From: Rhizobium aethiopicum
Lineage (GTDB): Bacteria > Pseudomonadota > Alphaproteobacteria > Rhizobiales > Rhizobiaceae
Length of the DNA: 64,000 bases
NCBI RefSeq assembly: GCF_900094625.1
Contig: NZ_FMAJ01000004.1
Location: forward strand, 310,001-374,000
Direction of reading: 5' to 3'
The notes below the pieces were generated by a model. That model did no database searches, was not told the DNA's origin, and saw only the letters and a list, made by a program, of their open reading frames with translations. Both the position numbers and the translations under genes were made by a program. How positions within the stretch are numbered: the stretch's first letter is position 1; each line of letters starts with the position of its first letter. Of the stretch, positions 1 to 8,545 are shown in pieces.

Positions 1-853
1 GCATCTGCGGATGAACGGTGATCAGCACCGCCGTCGCGCCGCAAATGGCGCTCATTGTGAGAAAGCCGAGCTGGGGAGGGCAGTCGATGATGACGATATC
101 GTAATCGTCTGCGACCGAAGACAGCGCCTCATCCAGCCGCGCGAAGAAAACGCGTCCATAGTCGCCCGCCTTGCCCTGGGCAAGTACGCGCGGCGTATCG
201 TGCTCAAACTCCATCAGTTCGAGATTGCCCGGTACGAGATGAAGGTTCGGGAAATTCGTCGGGCGGATGACCTCTCTGAGCGGCCGCCGCCGATCGTCGT
301 AACGAATGGCGGCGTAAAGCGTCTCATTCTCATTGACGTCGAATTCGGGCTGGAAGCCATGGATGGCGGAGAGAGAGGCCTGAGGGTCGAGGTCGACGGC
401 GAGGACGCGGTGACCGGTGAGGGCAAGGTGCTGGGCAAGATGCGCGGCGGTCGTCGTCTTGCCGCTGCCGCCCTTGAAGTTGACGACGGCCACGACCTGC
501 AGATGTTCGTTGCCGCGGCGATGGCGCATATAATGCGTGCCCGCGCGGGCATGATGCTCCAGGAAAGCACGCATCTCTTCCATCTGCTCCGCCGTATAGG
601 ACCGGCGGCCCGAGGGCGTGACCTGGGGCAGGGCACCCTTGCCTTCCAGCGACAAATTGCGAAGATAGCCGCTGGTGACGCCAAGGAAGCGCGCGACTTC
701 AGCCAGCTGAAATTCCCGCAGGTCCTTCAGCGCGCGCGGCGGAAACATTTCAAGCCGATGCTGCTTCAGCTTGTCGGACAGTTCCTGCGCCTGACCAATG
801 ATCAGCTGGTCGACATCGGAAATTGCTTTCTCTATCTGCGGTGCCATATTCAT
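1..853 (-). CDS. repA: RepA, plasmid partition ATPase (ParA family), C-terminus cut by window edge
   Basis: This is the first gene of a repABC plasmid replication/partition operon, read leftward off the window, so only about 284 codons of a usual length near 400 are present. The N-terminal part (about residues 45-90) holds a MerR-like helix-turn-helix typical of RepA, which autoregulates the operon. A ParA-type deviant Walker A, KGGSGKTT, lies near residues 127-134, followed by the DLDPQ motif and the IIDCPP motif. I place the start at the ATG whose first base is 853 (MNMAPQ), with a GAG ribosome-binding element a few bases upstream; a second in-frame ATG two codons later is possible. RepA works with RepB and parS in segregation and represses repABC transcription. 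Identification is secure; the remainder, with repB and repC, should lie just left of the window. Confidence 0.95.
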   Translation of the reverse strand, partial: MNMAPQIEKAISDVDQLIIGQAQELSDKLKQHRLEMFPPRALKDLREFQLAEVARFLGVTSGYLRNLSLEGKGALPQVTPSGRRSYTAEQMEEMRAFLEHHARAGTHYMRHRRGNEHLQVVAVVNFKGGSGKTTTAAHLAQHLALTGHRVLAVDLDPQASLSAIHGFQPEFDVNENETLYAAIRYDDRRRPLREVIRPTNFPNLHLVPGNLELMEFEHDTPRVLAQGKAGDYGRVFFARLDEALSSVADDYDIVIIDCPPQLGFLTMSAICGATAVLITVHPQM

Positions 854-864
854 GGAAATCTCGA

Positions 865-905
865 AAATGCGATTTAAAAGTCCTGCGCACTAGGAAATCG
901 CATTT
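865..905. promoter_or_regulatory. Inverted repeat upstream of repA, probable RepA/RepB operator
   Basis: Two perfect 11-bp arms, aaatgcgattt at 865-875 and aaatcgcattt at 895-905, are separated by 19 bp. They lie between the predicted repA promoter and its start codon. In repABC plasmids a dyad between promoter and repA is the usual RepA-RepB repression site, so an operator is the likely role; this is inferred from position. Confidence 0.6.
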
Positions 906-930
906 AGCGCCGATTCTGAACGAGTCGCAA
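902..930 (-). promoter_or_regulatory. Predicted sigma70-type repA promoter
   Basis: On the minus strand a TTGCGA -35 (925-930) and a CTAAAT -10 (902-907) are spaced exactly 17 bp. The -10 overlaps the outer arm of the inverted repeat, a layout suited to autorepression. Inferred from sequence only. Confidence 0.45.
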
Positions 931-1263
931 GGCAAATAGGGTTAACAAGACCTTGTCGCCGGGTTGTCCAATCTTTTTCAAAACGCTTGAACTATAGGTC
1001 AGCGCCGCGGTCTGACAGGCGAGGCGAATCGTCAGAGGTGGACTCTGGCACCATAGTCGTCAAAATCCGCTAGAATCGAAAGATCGAGCATGCGCGGCGT
1101 CTGGTGAAGCCATTGACGGCAGACGGCCGTTCAGCTTCTGCCCCCGGTTTGCAGTAGGCGAGATCCGCTGGATCCTGTCCAGCGCAATAGGGCAGACGGC
1201 GATGCAGGGGAGGGGCATCCGGCATCATCGCGATAACGCCGGCACCATGCGTGCCGGTTCCGG

Positions 1264-1722
1264 TCATTTTCCAAGCGGATGGGCGATATCCGCCGAGGAA
1301 TCTCCAAAGGTGACGCCGCTGCTTTCCGCCTGCGCCATTGCGCTCACCAGCGCGATGATCGTTTCGCGGATATTCTGGTCGCCGATCTTCAGGAAGGCGC
1401 GATTGAGCACCAAACCCTCCTTTGTCCGCAGGAATTCAGCGACCGGATCTCCCGTCGTCGGCGGGTGCAGCCCTTGCAGCGCCAACGGCTCGGAACCCTC
1501 CTGTTCGAAGAAGAAGCTCGGCGAGACGTGAAGCACTTCGGCGATCCGCTGCAGGCGGCTCGCGCCAATGCGATTGATGCCCTTCTCGTATTTCTGAACC
1601 TGCTGGAAGGTCACGCCGATCTGATCGGCAAGCCGTTCCTGGCTCATTCCGAGCAATTGCCGGCGCATTCTTATGCGCGCTCCGACATAGCTGTCTATCG
1701 CATTCGGTGTCTTGACATTCAT
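1264..1722 (-). CDS. PraR-like XRE-family transcriptional regulator
   Basis: A 152-residue DNA-binding protein with an N-terminal Cro/C1-type helix-turn-helix (about residues 15-70). It carries the pattern LGMSQERLA then FQQVQKYEKG and GASRLQRIAEVL, which is characteristic of the rhizobial PraR group of XRE regulators. The C-terminal half is short and would serve for dimerisation. The frame is open upstream to a TTG at 1752 with a GTG and another ATG between; I prefer the ATG at 1722 because family members begin with a comparable lysine- and proline-containing leader. It is convergent with nothing and faces repA from 540 bp away. PraR proteins affect quorum sensing, biofilm and symbiosis genes, but this is probably a plasmid paralogue and its targets are unknown. 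Confidence 0.8.
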   Translation of the reverse strand: MNVKTPNAIDSYVGARIRMRRQLLGMSQERLADQIGVTFQQVQKYEKGINRIGASRLQRIAEVLHVSPSFFFEQEGSEPLALQGLHPPTTGDPVAEFLRTKEGLVLNRAFLKIGDQNIRETIIALVSAMAQAESSGVTFGDSSADIAHPLGK

Positions 1723-2073
1723 CACGTGTTTCAGCCTCGATCGCATTCTCAATCGCCGCAGCTGTAGTCCCGCCCGCGCCGGTTTTCCATGGCTGTTTTC
1801 ACATAGCGTCTTCGATATGCGATGATCGTGACCGACTGTGATATGAAAGACCCCATCAGAGGCGGGAAATCACGCAAATTCGACCGGCGAAGAATAAATC
1901 GAACAAGATCCGTACCGATACTGATAAAACTGGGCTGTGATTGCCGCCCGGCTTGCGCTAAATCCACTAAGCGACCGCCGCTCGAATATCTCCCCAGCCA
2001 GCCCCGATCGCCCGAAAATCCATAAAGACCGACGCGGCGCGGCGCCGAACGTGCCTGTGCAGGAGGAATATTC
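1723..2073. other. Divergent intergenic region, XRE regulator / fsr
   Basis: About 350 bp between two divergent genes. The right end carries a strong ribosome-binding site (aggagg near 2060) for the MFS gene. I see no RNA gene, no clear palindrome and no supported small gene; short open frames here have no conserved features. Confidence 0.4.
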
Positions 2074-3276
2074 ATGGCAACCGTTGCCGAACGCGCACCT
2101 CGTTTTGAAAAAACAACCATGTCTATTCTAGTGGCGGTCAGCTTCTGTCACATGCTGAACGACATCATGCAGTCGCTGCTCTCCTCGCTCTATCCGCTGT
2201 TCAAGGCGAACTACGATCTCGATTTTGTTCAGATCGGCCTCCTCACCATGACGTTCCAGGTCACGGCCTCGCTGCTGCAGCCGCTGGTCGGCATCGTCAC
2301 CGATCGATGGCCGATGCCCTATTCGCTGCCGGTCGGCATGGCGAGTACCTTTTGCGGCCTCATTCTTCTCGGCAGCGCAGGCAATTTTGCGCTGTTGCTG
2401 GTTGCGGCAAGCCTGATCGGCTTCGGCTCGGCAGTCTTTCATCCGGAATCCTCGCGTGTTGCCCGTCTTGCCTCTGGCGGCCGCCACGGTTTCGCACAGT
2501 CTTTCTTCCAGGTCGGCGGCAATGCAGGTCAGGCGATCGGCCCACTGCTCGCCGCCTTCATCGTGCTGCCGCTCGGCCAGCACAGCGTCTCCTGGTTTGC
2601 CGTCATCGCCATGGTGGGAATGATCGTGTTGAGCTGGGTTGGAAACTGGTACATGAGCCATAGGCGGCAGAATGCCAGCAAGCCGGCCGTCAGCCGAACC
2701 CTGCCGCTGCCGCAGAACCGGGTCGTCTGGGCGCTGCTGATCCTGGTGCTGCTGACGGCGACGAAGAATGTCTATATGGCGAGCGTATCCAGCTACTTCA
2801 CCTTTTATGTCATCGACAGGTTCGAACTCAGCGTGCAGCAGGCGCAGCTGATGCTTTTCCTGTTCCTTGGCTCCGTCGCCGTCGGCACCTTCCTCGGCGG
2901 ACCGATCGGCGACCGCTTCGGAGCCCGCTTCGTCATCTGGTTTTCAATCCTTGGCGTCATTCCCTTCGCGTTGCTGCTGCCTTATGCCAGTCTTTTCTGG
3001 ACGGGCGTGCTCAGCATCGTCATCGGCCTGGTCTTCGCTTCCGCCTTTTCAGCGATCGTCGTCTTCGCGCAGGAACTTGTGCCAGGCCGCGTCGGGCTGA
3101 TTGCTGGCGTCTTTTTCGGCTTTGCCTTCGGGGCAGGGGGGCTGGGTGCTGCGCTGCTCGGCGATTTTGCCGACACTCACGGAATCGCATTCGTCTACCG
3201 CATCTGCTCCTACCTGCCGCTGCTCGGCCTGCTGACGGTGTTCCTGCCGCGCATTCCGAAGCAGAAGCCGGCCTGA
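2074..3276 (+). CDS. fsr: MFS exporter, fosmidomycin resistance protein family
   Basis: A 400-residue major facilitator superfamily protein with about 12 predicted membrane segments. It matches the Fsr group: the N-terminus reads HMLNDIMQSLL followed by a first helix pair, the loop between helices 2 and 3 has GIVTDRWP, and helix 5 contains the FHPESSRVAR and QSFFQVGGNAGQAIGP motifs typical of this family. Such proteins export drugs such as fosmidomycin in the inner membrane by proton antiport; the natural substrate here is unknown. The start is fixed by an AGGAGG ribosome-binding site 8-9 bases before the ATG. It stands alone between the XRE regulator and the methionine importer genes and probably has its own promoter. 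Confidence 0.88.
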   Translation: MATVAERAPRFEKTTMSILVAVSFCHMLNDIMQSLLSSLYPLFKANYDLDFVQIGLLTMTFQVTASLLQPLVGIVTDRWPMPYSLPVGMASTFCGLILLGSAGNFALLLVAASLIGFGSAVFHPESSRVARLASGGRHGFAQSFFQVGGNAGQAIGPLLAAFIVLPLGQHSVSWFAVIAMVGMIVLSWVGNWYMSHRRQNASKPAVSRTLPLPQNRVVWALLILVLLTATKNVYMASVSSYFTFYVIDRFELSVQQAQLMLFLFLGSVAVGTFLGGPIGDRFGARFVIWFSILGVIPFALLLPYASLFWTGVLSIVIGLVFASAFSAIVVFAQELVPGRVGLIAGVFFGFAFGAGGLGAALLGDFADTHGIAFVYRICSYLPLLGLLTVFLPRIPKQKPA

Positions 3277-3332
3277 GGCCATCCGCGCAGAGATGCCTTC
3301 GCCGACCGGTGAGAGAATTCCGTCGTCCTTTG

Positions 3333-3378
3333 GCCGCCGAGGCTGGAAGCGGCGGCAGAGGCGACGTTTTCCTTTTTT
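3333..3378 (+). terminator. Weak candidate terminator after fsr
   Basis: A perfect 7-bp GC stem (gccgccg at 3333-3339, cggcggc at 3350-3356) is followed after 9 bases by a T-rich tract. The gap between stem and T tract is longer than ideal, so this is only a candidate. Confidence 0.3.
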
Positions 3379-3568
3379 AGAAGATGCTCACAAGTCGCAA
3401 TTAATCCACAAATTTGATGGAAATTTATCCTGCCGGCATTGATGGCGGGGCAAGAGTTTTTCCGACCTTCCCCCTACATCAGATATTCTTGCTTCGCCCG
3501 CGATCCGGCGATTTGCCATGATCGGTCGGCTCGGGGCGTTCTGCCTCATTCAGTCAGACGGGATAAAA

Positions 3569-4408
3569 ATGACCAAGAACAAAAATCTTCACGGCTTCCA
3601 CCTTTCGCGCCGCGCAGCCCTTGCGGCCGTCGCTGTTTCCGCGGCCGCACTTTTTACCTTTGCAGCACCGGCACCTTCCTTTGCCGAGGACAAGTCGATC
3701 AAGGTCGGCATCATGGCCGGCGAGGATGAGGATGTATGGCGCGTGGTGACCAGCGAGGCGGCCAAAAAGGGCCTCGCGATCGAGACCGTCATCTTCAACG
3801 ACTATACTCAGCCGAACGAAGCGCTGGAGCGCGGCGAAATCGACGCCAACGCCTTCCAGCACCAGCCCTATCTCGACAACCAGATCCAGCAGCACGGCTA
3901 TCACATCGTCCCCGTCGGCTATACCGGGGTATGGCCGATCGGTCTCTATAGCAAGAAGCACAAGTCCGTCGCCGAGATCCCCGAAGGCGCCGTCATTGGC
4001 GTACCGAACGATCCCTCGAATGAAGGCCGGGCGCTGCGGGTTCTCCAGAACGAAGGCTTGATCAAGCTGAAGGATGGTAGCGGCATCCTCGCGACGGTGG
4101 CTGACGTTGCCGACAATCCGAAGAAGATCGAGATCAAGGAGCTCGACGCAGGCATCGTCGGCCGTTCGATCGACGATCTCGATGCCGGCGTCGTCAATAC
4201 CGACTGGGCACTGAAGAGCGCTCTTTCACCGGTCGAACGCATCGCACAGGAGCCCATCGCCGATAATCCTTACCGCAACTTCATCGCCGTAAAGGAAGAG
4301 AACAAGGATGCGGACTGGGTCAAGACGCTGGTGTCTTCCTACCAGAACGACACCGTCAAAGCCGAGTTCGACAAGGTCTACAAGGGGACGGGTCTCAGCG
4401 CCTATTGA
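3569..4408 (+). CDS. metQ: MetQ/NlpA-family methionine-binding protein
   Basis: A 279-residue periplasmic solute-binding protein of the NlpA/MetQ family. An N-terminal signal (residues 1-32) has a double arginine (LSRRAALA) and a hydrophobic core ending in SFAED. There is no lipobox cysteine, so it is soluble rather than a lipoprotein. The mature part begins with IKVGIMAGEDEDVWRVV and contains FNDYTQPNEALERGEIDANAFQ-like family signatures. The frame is open 17 codons further upstream, but the ATG at 3569 directly precedes the signal peptide. It is followed by metN and metI in a D-methionine/L-methionine type importer. No SAM riboswitch is visible upstream. Related proteins can bind other amino acids, so the substrate is inferred. 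Confidence 0.9.
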   Translation: MTKNKNLHGFHLSRRAALAAVAVSAAALFTFAAPAPSFAEDKSIKVGIMAGEDEDVWRVVTSEAAKKGLAIETVIFNDYTQPNEALERGEIDANAFQHQPYLDNQIQQHGYHIVPVGYTGVWPIGLYSKKHKSVAEIPEGAVIGVPNDPSNEGRALRVLQNEGLIKLKDGSGILATVADVADNPKKIEIKELDAGIVGRSIDDLDAGVVNTDWALKSALSPVERIAQEPIADNPYRNFIAVKEENKDADWVKTLVSSYQNDTVKAEFDKVYKGTGLSAY

Positions 4409-4436
4409 ATCCGGGAGAAGGCCGGGGTTAAGGCCT

Positions 4437-4479
4437 GCCGAAGGCGGTCCGGGCGTTTCTGGCCCGGGCCGCCTTCGGC
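4437..4479 (+). terminator. Intercistronic stem-loop between metQ and metN
   Basis: Two 18-base arms (4437-4454 and 4462-4479) pair along their whole length with a single G-U, around a 7-base loop. No T tract follows. A partial terminator or mRNA 3'-end stabiliser that lets metQ be expressed above metNI is the likely role. Confidence 0.6.
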
Positions 4480-4496
4480 GTTGCAAGGAAAAACAC

Positions 4497-5585
4497 ATGA
4501 ATTCGTTTGTTTCCACCGCGGCGGTCGAGGCTCAACCGCAAGCGGCAGCGGCCGAAGAGGTGGTGAGGCTCGTCGATGTGCAGCGGCGTTTCGGAACCAC
4601 ACCGGCTCTCGACGGTGTTTCGCTGACGGTGAAGAGGGGCGAAATCCTCGGCATTATCGGCCGAAGCGGCGCCGGCAAGTCGACGCTGATCCGTTGCCTG
4701 AATGGCCTGGAGCGCGCCGACAGCGGCGAGATCCTGATCGAAGGCCGCGATATCACCGGGCTTCAGGAGCAGGAACTGCAGCCGCTGCGTCGCCGCATCG
4801 GCATGATCTTTCAGCATTTCAACCTGCTGTCCGCCAAGACCGTGGAGGAAAACGTGGCACTGCCGCTGAAGATCGAGGGCGTTGCCAAGGCCGAGCGCCT
4901 GAAGCGGGCGCATGAACTGCTCGATCTCGTCGGCCTCGCCGATAAGGCGAAGGCCTATCCCGCATCGCTCTCCGGCGGCCAGAAGCAACGGGTCGGTATC
5001 GCTCGTGCGCTTGCGGCACGTCCGGCGCTGCTGTTGTCCGACGAGGCGACATCGGCGCTCGATCCGGAAACCACGCGATCGATCCTGGCTCTGCTCAAGG
5101 ACATCAACCGTAAGCTTGAATTGACGATCCTCCTAATCACGCACGAAATGGAAGTGGTGCGCGGCATTGCCGATCGCGTCGCGGTTATCGATGCCGGACG
5201 GATCGTCGAGGAAGGGCAGGTCTGGTCGGTCTTCGCCAATCCGCGGGAGGCGATCACCAGGAGCCTGCTCGGCGGCATCCGCCCGCAGCTTCCCGGCCAC
5301 ATTGCCAGCCGGCTTTCGGCGACCGGAGGAAGCGAGGCGATCCTCAGCGTTGATCTTGCCGGACCTGAAGCGCAAGGGGCGCTCTTCGCCGAACTATCGG
5401 CGGCGCTGCCGCATTCCTTCCGCCTCGTGCATGGCGGCATCGATCACATCCAGAACCAGCCTGTGGCGCGGTTCTTCATCGCCGTTCCCAGCCGCGATCC
5501 TGGGCTCGCCGGGAAGGTCGAACAATTTCTGACGTCCCGGTCTGCCCGGGTAGAGGTGCTTGGTTATGACACCGATCATGTTTGA
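4497..5585 (+). CDS. metN: MetN, methionine ABC importer ATPase with NIL domain
   Basis: A 362-residue ABC ATPase. Walker A GRSGAGKST is at residues 55-63; the LSGGQKQR signature and the DEATSALDPET Walker B segment follow. After about residue 280 comes a ferredoxin-like NIL domain, the C-terminal methionine-sensing domain that distinguishes MetN from other amino-acid ABC ATPases. The upstream open frame reaches 4308 but crosses the stem-loop; I chose the ATG at 4497, which has AAGGA 8 bases before it and matches family length apart from an alanine-rich 20-residue leader. It overlaps metI by 20 bases, which implies translational coupling. It couples ATP hydrolysis to import through MetI. Confidence 0.93.
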   Translation: MNSFVSTAAVEAQPQAAAAEEVVRLVDVQRRFGTTPALDGVSLTVKRGEILGIIGRSGAGKSTLIRCLNGLERADSGEILIEGRDITGLQEQELQPLRRRIGMIFQHFNLLSAKTVEENVALPLKIEGVAKAERLKRAHELLDLVGLADKAKAYPASLSGGQKQRVGIARALAARPALLLSDEATSALDPETTRSILALLKDINRKLELTILLITHEMEVVRGIADRVAVIDAGRIVEEGQVWSVFANPREAITRSLLGGIRPQLPGHIASRLSATGGSEAILSVDLAGPEAQGALFAELSAALPHSFRLVHGGIDHIQNQPVARFFIAVPSRDPGLAGKVEQFLTSRSARVEVLGYDTDHV

Positions 5586-6219
5586 ACTGCTACTTCGCTC
5601 CCTTTGGGAGACGGTCCTGATGACCGTCGCCTCGGGAGTGATCTCGCTCGTCGCCGGCCTGCCGCTCGGTCTTGCCCTCGTTGTGACGGCGCGCGGCGGC
5701 ATCGCCGAAAACCTCTGGATCAACCGCATGCTCGGCGCCGTCATCAACGGTTTCCGCTCTGTGCCCTTCATCATCCTGCTGGTGGCGCTGATCCCGCTGA
5801 CGCGGTTGATCGTCGGCACGGCGCTCGGCACGTGGGCGGCCATCGTACCGCTCGCCATCGCCGCCACACCCTATTATGCCCGTATCGCCGAAGTGTCGCT
5901 GCGCGAGGTCGACCGTGGGCTGATCGACGCCGTGCGCGCCATGGGCGGAAACCGATGGACGATCGTCCGCGAAGTGCTGGTGCCGGAAGCGCTGCCGGGC
6001 ATCGTCGCCGGCTTCACGGTCACGCTGGTGACGCTGATCGGCGCTTCGGCCATGGCGGGCGCGATCGGCGCAGGCGGCCTCGGCGATCTTGCTATCCGCT
6101 ATGGTTATCAGCGCTTCGACACCAATGTGATGATCGCGGTCGTAGCCGTCCTCATCGTCCTCGTCTGCGGCATCCAATGGCTTGGCGACCGGCTGGTCGC
6201 CAAGCTCGACCACAAATAG
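5566..6219 (+). CDS. metI: MetI, methionine ABC importer permease
   Basis: A 217-residue inner-membrane permease of the MetI type with about five membrane segments. The EAA loop is visible in the stretch DAVRAMGGNRWTIVREVLVPEALPG around residues 125-145, the site that docks onto MetN. The ATG at 5566 has a GAGGT ribosome-binding site 8 bases upstream and lies inside the end of metN; another ATG at 5578 and a TTG at 5560 are less well placed. It is the last gene of metQ-metN-metI, completing a standard importer. Confidence 0.92.
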   Translation: MTPIMFELLLRSLWETVLMTVASGVISLVAGLPLGLALVVTARGGIAENLWINRMLGAVINGFRSVPFIILLVALIPLTRLIVGTALGTWAAIVPLAIAATPYYARIAEVSLREVDRGLIDAVRAMGGNRWTIVREVLVPEALPGIVAGFTVTLVTLIGASAMAGAIGAGGLGDLAIRYGYQRFDTNVMIAVVAVLIVLVCGIQWLGDRLVAKLDHK

Positions 6220-6343
6220 ACCAGCGCCGGAGCGGCGGGCGAATGGCAGCGGCGAATGCTTTCCCGCGTGAAAAGTCCTAAGGCTGTATCGCATCTGCCA
6301 TCTGTGAAATGATAAGATGGCGATGAAGCAGCCGGAGGAACGC

Positions 6344-8482
6344 ATGACGAAGAAGACGCTGTCGGACTGGGCGGAGCTTGCTCAGAAGGAGTTACGCGCC
6401 TCACCCGACACACTGACCTGGCAGACGCCGGAAGGCATCGCCGTCAAGCCGCTTTATACCGCCGATGACCTCGAAGGCGCCGAGCACCTCGGCTCGCTGC
6501 CCGGTTTTTCGCCTTTTACGCGCGGACCGCGCGCGACGATGTATGCCGGCCGGCCATGGACGATCCGCCAGTATGCCGGCTTCTCCACAGCGGAGGAATC
6601 GAACGCCTTTTATCGTCGCAATCTCGCCGCCGGCCAGAAGGGCCTGTCGGTCGCCTTCGATCTTGCCACTCATCGCGGTTATGACAGCGACCATCCCCGA
6701 GTCGAGGGCGATGTCGGCAAGGCAGGCGTTGCGATCGACAGCGTCGAGGACATGAAGATCCTGTTCGACGGCATCCCGCTGGGTGACATGTCGGTTTCGA
6801 TGACCATGAACGGCGCCGTCATTCCGATCCTCGCTTCCTTCATCGTCGCCGGCGAAGAGCAGGGCGTGCCGCGGGCCGAGCTGTCGGGAACGATCCAGAA
6901 CGACATCCTCAAGGAATTCATGGTCCGCAACACCTATATCTACCCGCCCGAACCTTCGATGCGGATCGTTGCCGACATCATCGACCATACGGCAAGGGAG
7001 ATGCCGAAATTCAACTCGATCTCGATCTCCGGCTATCACATGCAGGAGGCCGGCGCGACACTGGTCCAGGAGCTTGCCTTTACGCTGGCCGACGGCCGCG
7101 AATATGTCAGGGCGGCGATCGCCAAGGGTCTCAACGTCGATGATTTTGCCGGAAGGCTCTCCTTCTTCTTTGCAATCGGCATGAACTTTTTCATGGAGGC
7201 GGCGAAGCTGCGCGCCGCCCGGCTGCTCTGGACCCGCATCATGCAGGAGTTCCAGCCGAAGAAGGCATCCTCGCTGATGCTGCGCACGCATTGCCAGACC
7301 TCCGGCGTGTCATTGCAGGAGCAGGATCCCTACAACAACATCGTCCGCACCGCCTTCGAGGCGCTGTCGGCCGTTCTCGGCGGCACGCAGTCGCTGCACA
7401 CCAATTCCTTCGACGAGGCGATTGCACTGCCGACGGAATTTTCCGCCCGCATCGCCCGCAATACTCAGCTGATCCTCCAGCATGAAACCGGCGTGACCAA
7501 GGTGGTCGATCCGCTGGCCGGCTCCTATTACGTCGAAAGCCTGACGAAGGAGCTTGCCGACAAGGCCTGGGCGCTGATCGAAGAAGTGGAAGCGCTCGGC
7601 GGCATGACAAAGGCTGTGAACGAAGGTTTGCCGAAGCGGCTGATCGAGGAAGCAGCCACGCGCCGCCAGGCGGCCGTCGACAAGGGCGAGGAGGTCATCG
7701 TCGGCGTCAATCGTTACAGGCTCGACAACGAACAGCCGATCGACATTCTGGAGATCGACAACAGCGCGGTGCGTAGCGCGCAGATCAGACGGATCGAGGA
7801 AACGAAGCGGCGTCGTGATGGCAACGCCGTGCGCGAGACGCTGACCGCCCTGGCGGGGGTCGCGCGGAGCGGCAGGGGCAACCTCTTGGAAGCCGCCATC
7901 GAGGCGGCGCGGGCCCGCGCCACGGTCGGCGAAATCTCAGATGCCATGCGGGATGCCTTCGGCGATCATGCCGCAACGCCTGAGGTTATCACCGGCGTCT
8001 ATGGCGAGGCCTATGACAACGAGCCGGAACTTGCGGTGTTGAAGACCCGCATGGCGGAAGTCACGGAAGCGATGGGGCAGCGGCCGAAAATCATGGTCGC
8101 TAAGCTCGGTCAGGACGGTCACGATCGTGGCGCCAAGGTGATCGCTTCGGCCTTCGGCGATATCGGCTTCGATGTGCTCGCCGGGCCGCTGTTCCAGACG
8201 CCGGATGAGGCTGTCGAGATGGCGATCAACGAAAAGGTCAATGTCGTCGGCGTTTCGTCGTTGGCGGCGGGTCATCGGACGCTGCTGCCGAAGCTGATCG
8301 ACAGGCTGAAAGAGCAGGGCGGTGACGACGTCATCGTCGTATGCGGCGGCGTCATCCCGCGGCAGGACTATGAATTCCTGCACGAACACGGCGTTGCAGC
8401 CGTGTTCGGTCCGGGCACGAACGTTCTGGAAGCGGCAAACTCCGTCCTCGACCTGCTGCAGGGCAGGCGGCGAAATCAATAG
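6344..8482 (+). CDS. bhbA: Methylmalonyl-CoA mutase, B12-dependent, single-chain
   Basis: A 712-residue enzyme interconverting methylmalonyl-CoA and succinyl-CoA in propionyl-CoA use and polyhydroxybutyrate turnover. The N-terminal TIM barrel (about 40-560) has the substrate-binding segments typical of the large subunit ([45 protein letters not shown] in part). The C-terminal cobalamin-binding domain starts near 580 and has the DxHxxG motif as DGHDRG at 591-596, with His593 as the lower cobalt ligand. The ATG at 6344 follows a GGAGG site; an earlier in-frame ATG at 6317 lacks one. The length matches Sinorhizobium BhbA. It stands apart from the met genes by about 120 bp and no MeaB chaperone gene is adjacent. 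Confidence 0.95.
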   Translation: MTKKTLSDWAELAQKELRASPDTLTWQTPEGIAVKPLYTADDLEGAEHLGSLPGFSPFTRGPRATMYAGRPWTIRQYAGFSTAEESNAFYRRNLAAGQKGLSVAFDLATHRGYDSDHPRVEGDVGKAGVAIDSVEDMKILFDGIPLGDMSVSMTMNGAVIPILASFIVAGEEQGVPRAELSGTIQNDILKEFMVRNTYIYPPEPSMRIVADIIDHTAREMPKFNSISISGYHMQEAGATLVQELAFTLADGREYVRAAIAKGLNVDDFAGRLSFFFAIGMNFFMEAAKLRAARLLWTRIMQEFQPKKASSLMLRTHCQTSGVSLQEQDPYNNIVRTAFEALSAVLGGTQSLHTNSFDEAIALPTEFSARIARNTQLILQHETGVTKVVDPLAGSYYVESLTKELADKAWALIEEVEALGGMTKAVNEGLPKRLIEEAATRRQAAVDKGEEVIVGVNRYRLDNEQPIDILEIDNSAVRSAQIRRIEETKRRRDGNAVRETLTALAGVARSGRGNLLEAAIEAARARATVGEISDAMRDAFGDHAATPEVITGVYGEAYDNEPELAVLKTRMAEVTEAMGQRPKIMVAKLGQDGHDRGAKVIASAFGDIGFDVLAGPLFQTPDEAVEMAINEKVNVVGVSSLAAGHRTLLPKLIDRLKEQGGDDVIVVCGGVIPRQDYEFLHEHGVAAVFGPGTNVLEAANSVLDLLQGRRRNQ

Positions 8483-8484
8483 CT

Positions 8485-8545
8485 CCTAGCATTTGCGCAA
8501 TTCCGGACGCAAAACCGCTTCGCACTTTGGCTGGAATTGCTTAGA
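8485..8545. repeat. Rhizobial palindrome-ended intergenic repeat
   Basis: Between two convergent genes lies a segment bounded by gcaattcc (8497-8504) and its inverse ggaattgc (8533-8540), with an ACGCAAAACCGC core. I recognise this as a short element seen repeatedly in Rhizobiales intergenic DNA. It could also act as a bidirectional terminator here. Its copy number in this replicon is unknown to me. Confidence 0.5.

Larger units (their letters stand above)
854..1263. other. Intergenic region between repA and the XRE regulator
   Basis: About 410 bp without a convincing gene. It contains the repA promoter and inverted repeat near 865-930. I looked for the 16-bp repABC parS palindrome and did not find a clear one. 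A 65-codon leftward open frame at 1070-1267 has no recognisable motif or good ribosome-binding site. Confidence 0.5.

Noticed and set aside
11..877. 288-codon rightward open frame at the left edge
   Set aside because: Exact antisense of repA, whose Walker A and partition motifs are clear on the other strand.
854..1263. Possible parS site upstream of repA
   Set aside because: A GTTAAC hexamer is present near 951 but the full 16-bp repABC centromere palindrome is not.
1070..1267. 65-codon leftward frame downstream of the XRE gene
   Set aside because: No ribosome-binding site, no motif and biased composition typical of chance frames in GC-rich DNA.
1749..2120. 123-codon leftward frame across the XRE/fsr gap
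   Set aside because: It overlaps the start of fsr and the end lies in the XRE gene; no conserved sequence.
3277..3568. Possible SAM-II riboswitch before metQ
   Set aside because: I looked for the conserved SAM-II segments in the leader and did not find them.
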